A stretch of 64,000 nucleotides of DNA from Bacillus chungangensis. Its GTDB lineage: Bacteria > Bacillota > Bacilli > Bacillales > Bacillaceae_C. Below are positions 17,082 through 27,758 of the stretch, piece after piece; position 1 is the stretch's first letter, and each line of letters opens with the position of its first letter. Made by a program: the position numbers and the translations under genes. Where the stretch lies: contig NZ_JAUSTT010000004.1 of assembly GCF_030812995.1 (NCBI RefSeq), positions 124,001-188,000 on the forward strand, in the 5' to 3' direction. The notes below the pieces were generated by a model. That model worked only from the letters and a program-made list of their open reading frames with translations. It did no database searches and was not told the DNA's origin.

Positions 17082-17966
17082 CTAAAATGTCCATGTTTGT
17101 AAAAATTCTAAAGTTTTTTTCCGTCCTAGGGCGATAAGCTCTTCTTTTTTCTTTTCCGTCAAATCAAATTCTATTGACTCAAAGCCAGTTGTTGGAATAA
17201 AAATGATATTTTTTTCTTGCTTGCGTGAAATATAACGAGAATCGTGCGCATCTCTCATCGTACTAAATAATGCTTCAAATAGTTGGATGCCATTTTGAAT
17301 CTTTGTTTTAGGCCGTTCGCCAAAATAATGGCTTAATTTCACACCAACTACTGGCCGCTGCAATTTTGTTTTGCCTTGATCAAAAAGCCACATTGGAAAA
17401 TTGCTTAAAACACCGCCATCTACTATTACGCTAACTCCATCTACAGAACGTAATTTAACAGGTTCAAAAAAATAAGGAATTCCGCAGCTCATTCTGATCG
17501 CCCTTGCAACTGGAAAAGTCTCTTTCGGAATCCCGTATCGTTCTAAATCATCAGGCAGCACCAGCATTCTCCCATTGGTTAAATCAGATGCAACAACTTG
17601 TAGAGACTTTTCCGGCAAGTCTAAAAATGTAAATATGCCTTTGCTTGCTAATTTTTTCTCCAGCCATTCCTCCAGCTGCAATCCACGATATATTCCAAGA
17701 CGCCAATAGAGCAATAGCCATTTTGCCAATGGCAGTGGAAGCAATGTTTTTCTAGTATCCATAAAATCCCTCAAATTTGTTTCTTCCATCATTTTTTGCA
17801 TTTCACTTCCAGTAAAGCCTGCTGCAGAAAAACCAGCAATAATTGCACCTGCACTTGTACCAGCAACCCGCTGGAAAGAAAAGCCCTTTTCTTCCATGAC
17901 TTGATATGCACCAATAAGTGCAAACCCTTTCACCCCTCCTCCGGAAAAAACACCATCTATTTTCAT
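17082..17966 (-). CDS. yqhO: Patatin-like phospholipase family protein
   Basis: A cytoplasmic or peripheral patatin-fold acyl hydrolase of 294 residues. It has the oxyanion loop FSGGGVKGFALIGA (~6-19), the nucleophile elbow GTSAGAII (Ser ~40) and the catalytic Asp in VDGGVLSNFPMWLF. All three elements of the Ser-Asp dyad system are intact, so it is probably active; the substrate is unknown. ATG 17966 follows GGAGG by ten bases; a TTG three codons earlier sits too close to the ribosome binding site. Confidence 0.9.
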   Translation of the reverse strand: MKIDGVFSGGGVKGFALIGAYQVMEEKGFSFQRVAGTSAGAIIAGFSAAGFTGSEMQKMMEETNLRDFMDTRKTLLPLPLAKWLLLYWRLGIYRGLQLEEWLEKKLASKGIFTFLDLPEKSLQVVASDLTNGRMLVLPDDLERYGIPKETFPVARAIRMSCGIPYFFEPVKLRSVDGVSVIVDGGVLSNFPMWLFDQGKTKLQRPVVGVKLSHYFGERPKTKIQNGIQLFEALFSTMRDAHDSRYISRKQEKNIIFIPTTGFESIEFDLTEKKKEELIALGRKKTLEFLQTWTF

Positions 17967-18018
17967 CTTCGTCAAACCTCCTTTAAAAAGACCTTGTTAT
18001 ACTTTAAGACGTTTGCAT

Positions 18019-18176
18019 GATAAAGTGAAACTTCCATCAGTGGGAATTTTCTCTTATCCCTCACTGATGGTTAGTTGAACCAATCGGACATTTACTGGCA
18101 GTTATCATCAACCTAGCGCTTCTGATTCCTCTTACTCTTGAGTTGGGGTCTTACTGCCAGTTAGATGTGGGATAAA
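18019..18176 (+). repeat. Dispersed two-hairpin repeat, short form, copy 3
   Basis: Same order as copies 1 and 2b, from GATAAAGTGAAACTTCC to GATGTGGGATAAA. The left hairpin has lost part of its GC core (CCATCAGTGGGAATT with CCCTCACTGATGG), and the inner right arms are less regular, so this copy is older. It lies in the divergent yqhO/symporter gap. Confidence 0.85.
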
Positions 18177-18382
18177 TAGAACGCCGCTAATAGGAATAAA
18201 CGGACATTTTTTAACAAAGATCGACAAGTAGTTAATTGGCAGCTTCATGTAATTTTTATGAAAAATAAACCTTCTAATTCCATAAAATTTCTATTTTTGC
18301 AAAAAATCTATTGACAAAAAGTAATGTTTTTCAGAAGATTGTAAGTATAGTTAATATAAAGTGAGTAGAAAAAGGGGAGAAA

Positions 18383-19759
18383 ATGATGAAAATAATCGAT
18401 TTTTTAAATGGAATTGTATGGGGCCCTCCATTATTAATTTTATTAGTGGGAACTGGTATCTTTTTAACATTTCGCCTCGCTTTTTTACAATTCAGGATGC
18501 TTCCCTACGCTCTCAAATTGGCTTTTGGCCCCAAACAGCAGGATAAAAAATCAGAAGGTGATATTTCACACTTTCAAGCACTGATGACAGCACTCTCAGC
18601 GACGATTGGCACTGGCAATATTGCCGGGGTAGCAACAGCGGTCGTGATTGGAGGACCAGGGGCTGTTCTCTGGATGTGGATGTCCGCATTATTCGGAATG
18701 ATCACAAAATATGCAGAAGGTTTACTTGCTGTTAAATTTCGGGTAAAGAATGAGCGGGGAGAAATGTCCGGTGGACCGATGTATTATATTGAAAGAGGAT
18801 TAGGCCTAAAATGGCTTGGCGTTCTTTTTGCCATATTTGGTTCATTAGCAGCGTTCGGCATTGGAAATATCGTCCAAGCAAATGAGCTTGCATCAGCAAT
18901 GAAAGCAACATTTAGTATACCACCTCTTATTACTGGATTAATTTTAACTTTTTTAACTGGTCTAGTTGTTTTAGGCGGTATCAAAAGTATTGGTCGGATT
19001 ACCTCCATTATTGTTCCATTTATGGCGGCCTTCTATGTTCTTGGTGGACTTGTCATTATTATTCTGAATTTTAAACTTGTTCCGGACGCAATTGGTTTAA
19101 TCTTCTCTGATGCTTTTACAGGACAAGCTGTCGCAGGTGGAGCAATCGGTACTGTTATACGTTATGGGGTTGCACGAGGCGTCTTCTCTAATGAAGCAGG
19201 AATGGGGTCAGCTCCGATTGCTGCAGCTGCTGCCAAAACCGATTATCCTGCTCGCCAAGCATTTGTTTCGATGACAGGTGTGTTTTTAGATACGATTGTC
19301 GTTTGCGCGATTACGGGCATTACGCTCGTCATGGCAAATATGTACACTGGCGGCCTAGATGGAGCAGCATTGACTTCTGCCTCTTTTGGTCATTTCTTAG
19401 GGACATACGGTGAATGGATTGTTTCCATTGGACTTATTTTATTTGCTTACTCGACTGTACTCGGATGGTCTTACTATGGGGAGAAATGTTTCTCCTATTT
19501 ATTTAAAGATTCCAAAATAACGGTTGTTCTTTATCGTGCAGTCTTTACTATTGTTGTCCTATTTGGAGCATTAAGCCAAAGCAGCAAATTCGTCTGGGGA
19601 CTAGCTGATCTAATGAATGGACTAATGGCCATTCCAAACTTAATTGCACTTCTCGGATTATCGGGAATCGTGATTGCAGAAACGCACCACTTTCTTGAGA
19701 TAAAACGGAAAGAAGATCAATTGCGCAAAACAACAACTAGTGGCAGTATTTCAAAATAA
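18383..19759 (+). CDS. Sodium:alanine symporter (AGCS family)
   Basis: A 458-residue secondary transporter with about ten membrane helices and AGCS family signatures: LSATIGTGNIAGVATAVVIGG near residues 74-94, GGPMYYIERGLG, and FSNEAGMGSAPIAAAAAKT near 275. Family members import alanine or glycine with Na+. GGGGAG precedes two adjacent ATG codons, 18383 or 18386. In B. subtilis the manganese regulator gene mntR occupies this interval, so the symporter is a local replacement. Glycine use would fit the nearby gcv genes, but no glycine riboswitch precedes this gene. Confidence 0.9.
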   Translation: MMKIIDFLNGIVWGPPLLILLVGTGIFLTFRLAFLQFRMLPYALKLAFGPKQQDKKSEGDISHFQALMTALSATIGTGNIAGVATAVVIGGPGAVLWMWMSALFGMITKYAEGLLAVKFRVKNERGEMSGGPMYYIERGLGLKWLGVLFAIFGSLAAFGIGNIVQANELASAMKATFSIPPLITGLILTFLTGLVVLGGIKSIGRITSIIVPFMAAFYVLGGLVIIILNFKLVPDAIGLIFSDAFTGQAVAGGAIGTVIRYGVARGVFSNEAGMGSAPIAAAAAKTDYPARQAFVSMTGVFLDTIVVCAITGITLVMANMYTGGLDGAALTSASFGHFLGTYGEWIVSIGLILFAYSTVLGWSYYGEKCFSYLFKDSKITVVLYRAVFTIVVLFGALSQSSKFVWGLADLMNGLMAIPNLIALLGLSGIVIAETHHFLEIKRKEDQLRKTTTSGSISK

Positions 19760-19799
19760 AAAAGAAAACGGCTCTGCAGACCGTTTCTCTCATGATTTT

Positions 19800-19945
19800 C
19801 ACTTTATCCCCCCACTGGCAGTAAGCTCCTCCAACCTCAAGAGTTAGAGGAATCAAAGAAGGGTTAGGTGGGGGATAACTTGAATGTCAAATCCGATAGG
19901 ACGTTTCGAATCCTTAGCTCTTCAGTCGAGGGATGTGAACCCTCC
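19800..19945 (-). repeat. Dispersed two-hairpin repeat, degenerate, copy 4
   Basis: In inverted orientation: TTTATCCCCCCACTGGCAG, TCCTCCAACCTCAAGAG and TTAGGTGGGGGATAAC keep the right hairpin, then the ATCCGATAGGAC remnant of the spacer. The left hairpin is hardly recognisable. It lies between the symporter gene and the 3' end of lipM. Confidence 0.65.
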
Positions 19946-19950
19946 TGCTC

Positions 19951-20787
19951 TTATCTTCGAAAGTTCCAATCATCTGTTTCATACCTCGTTATCGCCAGCT
20001 GATGAACATCATTTAGTTCCTCTTTTGTCAGCGCCGATGGTTCCAGTTTTATGTTCAAGCCTTCCTCAAACCCTTTTTTAAAGGCGATTTTTGCTTCTTC
20101 ATAATCAACTTTTTTAGTCGTTAATGTATTAATGGCAACGGCTTTCTTTTTAAAGGCCTTTTGCATTCTTTCTTTAACACGTTGATTTGAAAAACGAAAT
20201 AAACTAAATAATTTCTCCTCATCTAAATCCAACAAAATAGCGCCGTGCTGCAAAATAACACCTTTTTGCCTTGTTTGTGCACTGCCAGCTATTTTCCTTC
20301 CTTCAACAACAAGTTCATACCAACTAGGTGAATCAAAACAAACCGATGACCGAGGGGCTTTTAAACGTGCTAATTCCATCTCTGTTGATGGAACAGCAAA
20401 ATTTGCTTGTAGTCCAAGCTCATGAAAACCTTTTAAAATTCCTTCTGATATAACACGGTAAGCTTCTGTTACTGTTTTCGGCATCCGTGGATGTTCTTCC
20501 GTCACAATCACACTATATGTTAATTCATGTTCGTGTAAAACGGCTCTTCCACCTGTCGGGCGGCGAACAAAACCTAAGCCATGTTTGCGTACTGCATCAA
20601 CATCAATCTCTTTTTGAGCTTTTTGAAAATAGCCAATGGACAAAGTGGCAGGAGACCAGCCATAAAAGCGAATGGTGGGAGGAATTTTTCCTTCGCTATG
20701 CCAATCCAATAATGCTTCGTCTAGGGCCATATTATATGCTGGCGAACAAGCGCCGGAATCAATAAATCGCCATGTTTCTTTTGTCAT
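19951..20787 (-). CDS. lipM: Octanoyl-[carrier protein]:protein N-octanoyltransferase LipM
   Basis: LipM moves octanoate from acyl carrier protein to the glycine cleavage H protein, the first step of lipoate assembly in Bacillus. The 278-residue product is a BPL/LplA-fold transferase with [34 protein letters not shown] and the active-site Cys150 in [13 protein letters not shown], the same residue number as in B. subtilis LipM. ATG 20787 is chosen with GGGG just upstream. It sits beside the gcv operon, whose H protein is its acceptor although gcvH itself is not in the window. Confidence 0.94.
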   Translation of the reverse strand: MTKETWRFIDSGACSPAYNMALDEALLDWHSEGKIPPTIRFYGWSPATLSIGYFQKAQKEIDVDAVRKHGLGFVRRPTGGRAVLHEHELTYSVIVTEEHPRMPKTVTEAYRVISEGILKGFHELGLQANFAVPSTEMELARLKAPRSSVCFDSPSWYELVVEGRKIAGSAQTRQKGVILQHGAILLDLDEEKLFSLFRFSNQRVKERMQKAFKKKAVAINTLTTKKVDYEEAKIAFKKGFEEGLNIKLEPSALTKEELNDVHQLAITRYETDDWNFRR

Positions 20788-20944
20788 TTTCCCCATCCCC
20801 ATTTATATCAATCTTTTCAACTTCATTCAGTTTATCAAAATCAGCCAGAAATTCAAAGAAAGGAAAACAAATATCTTTGATTCTCTGCGTTTAGATGAAT
20901 ATAATAGAAAGTAGCGCTGTGTCATGTAGAAAGGGGAAAAATCA

Positions 20945-21322
20945 TTGTCATACGTTTTTTATGGAATATTAGCAGCACTGATTATCTACATCCTTTTTAA
21001 CTTTTTTCGGCAAAAAAAGATTGTGAAAACACTGGATGAGACAGAGTTTCGCGAAGGATATCGAAAAGCTCAGCTTATTGATGTTCGAGAGCCGAATGAA
21101 TTTGAAAGCGGACATATTTTAGGTGCTCGGAATATTCCTTTATCTCAGATGAAAATAAGACTAAAAGAGATTCGCAAGGACAAACCCGTCTATCTGTATT
21201 GCCAGGGAAGTATGAGAAGCGGCCGTGCTGCCCAGCTTCTATATCGCAATGGATATAGAGACTTATATTTGCTTAAAAATGGCTTTAAAAAATGGACAGG
21301 TAGAATTAAAAAGAAAAAATAA
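20945..21322 (+). CDS. yqhL: Membrane-anchored rhodanese-like protein YqhL
   Basis: One N-terminal helix (VFYGILAALIIYILFNFF, ~4-21) anchors a single rhodanese domain with LIDVREPNEFESGHILGARN and the active-site loop CQGSMRSG (Cys86). The cysteine is present, so sulfur transfer is possible; the acceptor is unknown. The start is TTG 20945, eight bases after AAAGGGG, with no better codon nearby. It is divergent from lipM, as in B. subtilis. Confidence 0.9.
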   Translation: MSYVFYGILAALIIYILFNFFRQKKIVKTLDETEFREGYRKAQLIDVREPNEFESGHILGARNIPLSQMKIRLKEIRKDKPVYLYCQGSMRSGRAAQLLYRNGYRDLYLLKNGFKKWTGRIKKKK

Positions 21323-21411
21323 GGACTGCTAATCAAAATAAGAAAAATCGGATAGAAATGAACATGAAAAGACAAGAGACGGTATCCCCATCTCTTGTCT
21401 TTTCTCTCTCA

Positions 21412-22884
21412 CTAAACGGTCTCCGTCTCTTTTTTATAGCGAAGAACTGGCTTACGTGCTGCTTTCGTTTCATCTAGACGCTTCACAATCGTTGTGTGCG
21501 GCGCCTCTTGAACTACCTCAGGGTTTTCTTCTGCTTCTTTAGCAATCGCAATCATCGTTTCAATAAAAGAATCGAGCGTTTCTTTCGATTCTGTCTCCGT
21601 CGGTTCAAACATCATACACTCTTCCACATTTAATGGGAAATAAATGGTAGGCGGATGATAGCCAAAATCGAGCAAACGTTTTGCCATATCCAGCGTCCGA
21701 ACGCCCATTTTTTTCTGGCGCTTGCCGCTTAAAACAAATTCATGCTTACAATGGCGATTATATGGCAAATCAAAATATGGAGCAAGCTTTCTCATCATAT
21801 AGTTGGCATTTAATACCGCATATTCTGTCGCAGCTTTTAGCCCATCAGGACCCATTGTGCGAATGTACGTATAAGCCCGAACATTAATCCCAAAATTACC
21901 ATAATAAGGTTTTACGCGTCCGATTGATTGAGGACGATTATAATCAAATACATAGCCATCAGTTGTTTTCGTTAAGACTGGCTTCGGCAAGAACGGAGCT
22001 AGATCAGCTTTCACACCAACTGGTCCAGATCCAGGTCCGCCGCCGCCATGAGGCCCTGTAAATGTTTTATGAAGGTTAAGGTGAACAACATCAAAGCCCA
22101 TGTCGCCAGGACGAGCTTTTGACATGACAGCATTTAGATTAGCTCCATCATAGTATACTTTTCCACCTGCATCATGGATGAGTTTTGTCATTTCGATAAT
22201 ATCTTCTTCAAATAGACCTAGTGTATTCGGATTCGTCAACATTAAAGCAGCTGTATCTTCTCCGACAAGCGTTTTGAAGTGCTCCAAATCAACAAGTCCA
22301 TTTTCGCCAGATTTTACAGTGACTGTTTCAAGACCTGCTACGGTTGCAGAGGCTGGGTTTGTTCCATGGGCTGAATCTGGTACAATGACCTTTGTTCTTT
22401 TGTAGTCGCCATTAGCTTCGTGATATGCACGAATGAGCATAAGACCTGTCCATTCTCCATGTGCTCCAGCCGCTGGCTGCAGCGTGACCTCGTCCATTCC
22501 TGTAATTTCTTTTAAATGTTCTTGTAAATCATACATGAGCTCTAATGCTCCCTGAACGGTGCTTTCTGGTTGTAAAGGATGAACGTGAGCAAAACCTGGA
22601 AATCTTGCAACAGTCTCATTTATTTTAGGATTATATTTCATCGTACAAGAACCAAGTGGATAAAAACCAGAGTCCACTCCATGGTTATGCTTCGACAATG
22701 CAGTATAATGACGCATAATATCCAATTCCGAAACCTCTGGCAATGCTGGCTCAGCTTCACGAATATAATCACTCGGAAGTACTTCTGCGATATCCGTTTC
22801 CGGTACGTCTAACGCAGGCAAGCTATAACCAACACGTCCAGGCTTGGAAATTTCAAATATCAATTTTAAATCCTGTTTATTCAT
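21412..22884 (-). CDS. gcvPB: Glycine dehydrogenase (decarboxylating) subunit 2
   Basis: The C-terminal half of the split P protein, carrying pyridoxal phosphate. The 490-residue protein has the PLP lysine Lys273 in [18 protein letters not shown], preceded by [18 protein letters not shown] and [11 protein letters not shown]. With GcvPA it decarboxylates glycine and passes the aminomethyl group to the lipoyl arm of GcvH. Its start overlaps the end of gcvPA by eight bases, and GGGGGA lies upstream, inside gcvPA. Confidence 0.97.
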   Translation of the reverse strand: MNKQDLKLIFEISKPGRVGYSLPALDVPETDIAEVLPSDYIREAEPALPEVSELDIMRHYTALSKHNHGVDSGFYPLGSCTMKYNPKINETVARFPGFAHVHPLQPESTVQGALELMYDLQEHLKEITGMDEVTLQPAAGAHGEWTGLMLIRAYHEANGDYKRTKVIVPDSAHGTNPASATVAGLETVTVKSGENGLVDLEHFKTLVGEDTAALMLTNPNTLGLFEEDIIEMTKLIHDAGGKVYYDGANLNAVMSKARPGDMGFDVVHLNLHKTFTGPHGGGGPGSGPVGVKADLAPFLPKPVLTKTTDGYVFDYNRPQSIGRVKPYYGNFGINVRAYTYIRTMGPDGLKAATEYAVLNANYMMRKLAPYFDLPYNRHCKHEFVLSGKRQKKMGVRTLDMAKRLLDFGYHPPTIYFPLNVEECMMFEPTETESKETLDSFIETMIAIAKEAEENPEVVQEAPHTTIVKRLDETKAARKPVLRYKKETETV

Positions 22885-24226
22885 GGCTATCCCCCAATTC
22901 CTTCACGAAATCATCTATTTCTGCTTTTGTCCGCAGCTCTGTTACTGCAACAAGCATGTGGTTGGCCAAATCTGGATAATCACGACCCAAATCATAGCCG
23001 CCGATGATCCCTTTTTGTAGGAGTCTCTCATTTACTGTTTTAACAGGTTCCCGTAATTTGACAACAAACTCGTTAAAGTGGCTGCCGTTAAACACGATTT
23101 CTAGTCCATTTGCTTGCATCGCTTTTTTCGCATATTGGGCCTTTTGAATATTTTGCATCGCCATTTCCTTGATCCCTTTTTTGCCGAGAGCGGTCATTGC
23201 AACAGATGCTGCCAACGCGTTCAACGCTTGGTTTGAACAAATATTAGAAGTTGCTTTATCCCTGCGAATATGTTGTTCCCTTGCTTGGAGGGTCAAGACA
23301 AAACCTCTTTTTCCGTCTTCATCTGTTGTTTGGCCAACGAGACGGCCAGGCACTTTGCGCATCAATTTTTTTGTAACAGCAAAAAAACCACAATGTGGAC
23401 CGCCGAAAGAAGTTGGTATGCCGAATGGCTGTGCGTCGCCGACAACAATATCTGCAGAAAAATGTCCCGGCGGTGTTAACAAACCGAGTGCAAGTGGATT
23501 ACTAGACACTACGAACAAACTTTTGTATTTGTGAACGATTGGTTCGATTTCTTTTAATGGTTCAATTTGTCCAAAAAAGTTAGGATATTGAACTATAACT
23601 GCTGCAACGTCGTCATTGATGGCTTGCTGTAATGCTTCCAAGTCGGTTAATCCATTTTTCGTTGGTATTTCTACTACTTCAATATATTGCCCTTTAGCAT
23701 AGGTTCTCAAAACATCGCGAGATTCAGGATGAATCGCCGAGGAAACTAGCACTTTTTTCCGCCGAGTTTGGCCGCAGCTGAGCATCGCTGCTTCTGCTAA
23801 TGCTGTGCCGCCATCATACATAGAAGAATTAGCTACATCCATTCCAGTCAGTTCACAAATCATCGTTTGAAATTCAAAGATTGCTTGCAGCTCTCCTTGA
23901 GAAATCTCAGGTTGATATGGTGTATAAGCAGTGTAGAATTCGGATCTTGAAATAACATGATCAACAATTACTGGGATATAATGATCATACACTCCTGCTC
24001 CTAAAAACGATGGATGCGTCTTTAAATTCACATTCTTTTCAGCCATGCTTGACAGTTCTTTTACAAGCTCATGCTCAGGCTTGGCTTGTTTTATGTTGTA
24101 TTCCCCTTTAAATCTAACTTGCTCGGGAATATCCTCAAATAGTTCATCAATAGAAGAAATACCAATGGCTTCAAGCATTTCTTTTTCATCTTGCTCCGTC
24201 ATTGGCAAAAAACGGTGTTTGGCCAT
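22877..24226 (-). CDS. gcvPA: Glycine dehydrogenase (decarboxylating) subunit 1
   Basis: N-terminal half of the split glycine decarboxylase. About 449 residues begin [22 protein letters not shown] and contain [34 protein letters not shown] and [13 protein letters not shown], all conserved. The P protein is split in two in Bacillus and fused in many Gram-negatives. ATG 24226 lies ten bases after GGAG; an in-frame TTG one codon upstream has the more usual spacing of seven and cannot be excluded. It follows gcvT by 22 bases. Confidence 0.97.
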   Translation of the reverse strand: MAKHRFLPMTEQDEKEMLEAIGISSIDELFEDIPEQVRFKGEYNIKQAKPEHELVKELSSMAEKNVNLKTHPSFLGAGVYDHYIPVIVDHVISRSEFYTAYTPYQPEISQGELQAIFEFQTMICELTGMDVANSSMYDGGTALAEAAMLSCGQTRRKKVLVSSAIHPESRDVLRTYAKGQYIEVVEIPTKNGLTDLEALQQAINDDVAAVIVQYPNFFGQIEPLKEIEPIVHKYKSLFVVSSNPLALGLLTPPGHFSADIVVGDAQPFGIPTSFGGPHCGFFAVTKKLMRKVPGRLVGQTTDEDGKRGFVLTLQAREQHIRRDKATSNICSNQALNALAASVAMTALGKKGIKEMAMQNIQKAQYAKKAMQANGLEIVFNGSHFNEFVVKLREPVKTVNERLLQKGIIGGYDLGRDYPDLANHMLVAVTELRTKAEIDDFVKELGDSHE

Positions 24227-24248
24227 CAATGTCTCACTCCCACGCTAC

Positions 24249-25352
24249 TTATTTTGATTTTTGATAAAATGGTGTCGGTACAATTATTGCTTTTAAACGT
24301 TTTCCACGAATCTCAACTTCCAGCTCGTTTCCGGTTTTACTTGCTTCACTTTTTATTAGTGCAAGGCCAATATTCTTTTTCAACGTTGGCGATTGCGTGC
24401 CAGAAGTGATTTCACCGACTAACTCATTGTTAGTATACACTTGGTAGCCATGACGTGGAATACCGCGATCGATCATTTCCACACCAACGAGCTTCCTTGG
24501 TATACCATGCTCTTTCTGTGCCTTTAATACTGATTTTCCAATAAAATCTGCTTCTTTATCCACTTTCACTGCAAAACCAATTCCCGCCTCTAAAGGGGTA
24601 ATTTTTGAGGAAAGCTCTTGGCCATATAGAACAAGGTTCGCTTCAAACCTTAATGTATCGCGAGCACCTAACCCACAAGGCAGCAGCCCCTCCTCTTTTC
24701 CGGCTTCCATGATTGCTTCCCATAATGGCTCCGCTGCTTCCGTCTGGCAATAAATTTCAAAGCCATCTTCTCCAGTATAGCCTGTTCTTGAAACGAGTGC
24801 TTCATGACCATTGATTTGTACGTGGGGATCAAAAGCAAAAAACCTTATCTCCTGTAAATCTTTATCTGGTGTCAGCTTTTGAAGAATTTTTTCTGCAAGC
24901 GGCCCTTGAATGGCAAGCTGTGCATAGGAATCAGAAACATCTTTAATTTGTACATCTCCTTCTGCATGCTGCTTTAACCACTCAAAATCTTTTTCTGTAT
25001 TTGCAGCATTTACAACAAGTAAATAGTTATCATCTGTAAATTTGTAAATAAGCAAATCATCAATTACGCCACCCTGCTCATTGCACATAGCAGTGTATTG
25101 AGCTCTGCCATCTTTCACCTTTGCAACGTCATTTGTCATCATTTTTTGTAAAAATGCTAGACTGTCCGCTCCGTTTATAATGATTTCTCCCATATGAGAG
25201 ACGTCAAAGAGACCTGCCTTTGTTCGCACTGCTTCATGCTCTGCTTTTATACTTGAAAATTGAACAGGCAGATCCCAGCCTCCAAAATCAATCGTTTTCG
25301 CTCCATATTTTTTATACACATTAAATAATGGTGTGCGTTTTAAATCTGACAT
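24249..25352 (-). CDS. gcvT: Aminomethyltransferase (glycine cleavage T protein)
   Basis: GcvT releases ammonia from aminomethylated lipoyl-GcvH and transfers the methylene carbon to tetrahydrofolate, giving 5,10-methylene-THF, the substrate of FolD. The 367-residue protein has [22 protein letters not shown]-type folate-binding sequence near residue 52, [11 protein letters not shown] (~198), and the C-terminal [20 protein letters not shown]. The catalytic Asp lies in the N-terminal ND segment. GGAGG is seven bases before ATG 25352. The glycine riboswitch 100 bases upstream controls it. Confidence 0.97.
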   Translation of the reverse strand: MSDLKRTPLFNVYKKYGAKTIDFGGWDLPVQFSSIKAEHEAVRTKAGLFDVSHMGEIIINGADSLAFLQKMMTNDVAKVKDGRAQYTAMCNEQGGVIDDLLIYKFTDDNYLLVVNAANTEKDFEWLKQHAEGDVQIKDVSDSYAQLAIQGPLAEKILQKLTPDKDLQEIRFFAFDPHVQINGHEALVSRTGYTGEDGFEIYCQTEAAEPLWEAIMEAGKEEGLLPCGLGARDTLRFEANLVLYGQELSSKITPLEAGIGFAVKVDKEADFIGKSVLKAQKEHGIPRKLVGVEMIDRGIPRHGYQVYTNNELVGEITSGTQSPTLKKNIGLALIKSEASKTGNELEVEIRGKRLKAIIVPTPFYQKSK

Positions 25353-25410
25353 TGAGTTCCCTCCTTAGTGATATGGTAATATTCATTTTACTACATCTAT
25401 TCCATTACAT

Positions 25411-25457
25411 AAAAAAAAGACAGAAAAACCTACCGAAAAGATAAGTATTCTCTGTCC
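25411..25457 (-). terminator. Expression-platform terminator of the glycine riboswitch
   Basis: Immediately after aptamer 2, GGACAGAGAATAC can pair with the GTAGGTTTTTCTGTC arm, followed by eight T on the minus strand. The 5' arm overlaps the closing stem of aptamer 2. Glycine binding should therefore prevent terminator folding, the ON-switch logic known for Bacillus gcv operons. Confidence 0.7.
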
Positions 25458-25625
25458 TGGCACCTGAAAGTTTACCACAATGGTTTTCCTCTTTGGTGGC
25501 TTCTGCAATAGACGAAGCGCTCTCCAGAGTTGCGTCCAACAAGAGTCTTTTTGCCTGAGAGATTCACAATTTGATTGCTTGCTCCTTCGGCGCCGCCATA
25601 GCGGTCTCTCCTCTTGCTGTCATTC
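25447..25625 (-). promoter_or_regulatory. Tandem glycine riboswitch
   Basis: Two glycine aptamers lie in series upstream of gcvT. Aptamer 1 (about 25612-25540) shows GGAGAGACCGC, GGCGCCGAAGGAGCAA and TGAATCTCTCAGGCAAAAAG. Aptamer 2 (about 25535-25453) shows CTGGAGAGCG, GCCACCAAAGAGG and CTTTCAGGTGCCAGGACAG. These are the conserved core elements of the glycine riboswitch (the GGAGA, GCC and CTCAGG-type motifs), with the usual short linker (GACTCTTGTTGGACG). The RNA senses glycine cooperatively and turns on glycine degradation. Confidence 0.95.
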
Positions 25626-26069
25626 GCCTATATTAAATTAAAAATTTGGTCATAATAGAAGTAACATGAGATGTAGAAAACAAATATGCTTGCTTATCAT
25701 TCAAACAAGGACTTGATTAGAAAAGCTGCAACAAACATGACAAGAATGGATAGATAGGAAAAAATGCTATCTCAAAAATTGAAAAATAATGGCTAAGTGC
25801 ACAATGCTTTCTTCTGTTTTAAATCAACATCCGCTCCAATCCTTGTATACAGTTTTTGTCCTGCTTTTGAAGACACACTGACAAGTACAAGCTTTTTGAA
25901 CCGCTAGCCTTTTTACATTATTCTTTTTCAAAGCTACCTACATCCTACCATTTATTACACTTTTCAGCAATCATTTAATGTAAGCACTATTTTCAAAGTA
26001 AAGAAATCGCTTAATAGAGAGAAAATAGTAACAAAACCAGCAACTTTTCATGAAAGCGAGGGTGATAAG
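25626..26069. other. Divergent promoter region between gcv and yqhH
   Basis: No gene is supported. AT-rich sequence next to the riboswitch (25630-25700) must hold the gcv promoter, but I could not choose between several weak -35/-10 pairs. The right half feeds yqhH. Confidence 0.4.
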
Positions 26070-27758
26070 ATGACCGTGAAAATTGATTTTGATCATGAAT
26101 GGAAAGATAATTTTTTCAAAAGGTTGGAACAGGATGGACCATGGGGACATTGGGATATTTACCAATTAGCTATTGAGGCTGAGAAGCATTTAATAGTCCC
26201 AGATTTCGAAGGGCTGCAAGCGCCTGCTTATTTGCCAAATCTTGCTCCTCTTCCTCATCAATTAGAAGTAGCCAAACAAGTGATTGAAAAAATGAACGGT
26301 AAAGCCATTTTGGCTGATGAGGTTGGACTTGGGAAAACAATTGAAGCAGGGTTAATTATGAAAGAATATATGATTCGTGGGCTAGTAAAAAAAATCCTTA
26401 TTCTTGTCCCTGCGTCTCTTGTCTCCCAATGGACGCACGAATTGAATACAAAATTTCATATACCAGCAGCTCCCTATAAAAAAAGTTATCGCTGGGAACA
26501 GTATGACTGTGTTGTCACGTCATTAGATTTAGCTAAAAGAAGTCCGCATTGCGAGGAAATCTATGAACAGCAATATGATATGGTGATCGTAGATGAGGCA
26601 CACAAACTAAAAAATCATCAAACGAAAAACTATGCTTTTGTCCAGCAAATTAAAAAAAAGTTTTGCTTATTGTTAACAGCAACTCCGATTCAAAATCGGA
26701 TCGACGAAATCTTTTATCTAGTCTCCTTATTAAAACCAGGTCATTTAGGAACGCAGTCTTCCTTTTTGGAAAAGTATAAAAAACAAAAAGCTTCCCTTCA
26801 AGAAAGCGAGCATTTGCGGCAATTAGTTAATAAGGTAATGATCCGTAACCGTAGATCTGAAACAGGTATGGAATGGAAAAAACGCCGAGTTGAAACGGTT
26901 GCCATCTCTTTTACTAAAGCAGAACAAACACTTTACGATAGCTTGAATAGCTTAAAAAATCTTGAGCAGCAAGCAGCTATTTCTATGATTACCCTTCAGC
27001 GTGAAGCTTGCAGCAGTAAAGAGGCTCTTTTCTACACGCTACAAAAAATGTATGAAAATGAGAATGCTCATTCATGTATGAAGGAAAAAATTAAAGCCAT
27101 TGTTAAAAATATAGAGGCTGTCACTGTTAATTCCAAAGCCGAAAAGGCATTGGAATTAATTAAGGAAATAGATGATAAAGTAATTATTTTTACAGAATAC
27201 CGTGCAACACAACTTTATTTACAATGGTTTTTGCGGCAGCATGGTATTTATGCTATTCCGTTTCGAGGCGGCTTTAAACGAGGAAAAAAAGATTGGATGC
27301 GCCAGCTATTTCAGCAGAAAGCGCAAGTACTTATCGCTACTGAGGCAGGTGGAGAAGGAATTAATCTTCAGTTTTGCCATCATATGATTAACTTTGACCT
27401 GCCGTGGAATCCAATGAGGCTGGAACAAAGAATCGGCCGGATTCATCGACTTGGGCAAGAACAAGATGTTCATATTTATAATTTTGCTATTCAGCATACC
27501 ATTGAAGAGCATATCTTAAAGCTGCTGCACCAAAAAATTCAATTATTTGAACGAGTCGTTGGAGAACTTGATGCGATTTTAACGCAGTTGGATTTTGGTA
27601 AACTTGAAGACCATTTCGATGATATTTTCCATCGTTCTCAATCCGAAGGTGAAATGAAAATCAAAATGGAGAATTTATCAGCAATGATTCAGTTTGCTGA
27701 AGATGTTCAAAAAGGAGGAGGAAAACATGCAGCAGGAGCATATCCATCAATTTCTTGA
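26070..27758 (+). CDS. yqhH: SNF2-family DEAD/DEAH-box helicase YqhH
   Basis: A 562-residue SWI2/SNF2 ATPase. The N-terminal RecA lobe has Walker A ADEVGLGKT (~83-91), the Q-region LPHQLEVAKQV and DEAH in MVIVDEAHKLKN (~172); motif III is LTATPIQN. The C-terminal lobe has ILIATEAGGEGINLQFCHH and the arginine-finger motif LEQRIGRIHRLGQ. It probably moves on double-stranded DNA or strips bound protein, but its target is unknown. It resembles RapA but lacks that protein's extra domains. A GAGGGTGAT ribosome binding site precedes ATG 26070. It is translationally overlapped by yqhG. Confidence 0.92.
   Translation: MTVKIDFDHEWKDNFFKRLEQDGPWGHWDIYQLAIEAEKHLIVPDFEGLQAPAYLPNLAPLPHQLEVAKQVIEKMNGKAILADEVGLGKTIEAGLIMKEYMIRGLVKKILILVPASLVSQWTHELNTKFHIPAAPYKKSYRWEQYDCVVTSLDLAKRSPHCEEIYEQQYDMVIVDEAHKLKNHQTKNYAFVQQIKKKFCLLLTATPIQNRIDEIFYLVSLLKPGHLGTQSSFLEKYKKQKASLQESEHLRQLVNKVMIRNRRSETGMEWKKRRVETVAISFTKAEQTLYDSLNSLKNLEQQAAISMITLQREACSSKEALFYTLQKMYENENAHSCMKEKIKAIVKNIEAVTVNSKAEKALELIKEIDDKVIIFTEYRATQLYLQWFLRQHGIYAIPFRGGFKRGKKDWMRQLFQQKAQVLIATEAGGEGINLQFCHHMINFDLPWNPMRLEQRIGRIHRLGQEQDVHIYNFAIQHTIEEHILKLLHQKIQLFERVVGELDAILTQLDFGKLEDHFDDIFHRSQSEGEMKIKMENLSAMIQFAEDVQKGGGKHAAGAYPSIS

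Noticed and set aside
18300-18382. SigA promoter with TTGACA at 18312 for the symporter gene
   Set aside because: The -35 is perfect but no acceptable -10 lies 16-18 bases downstream.
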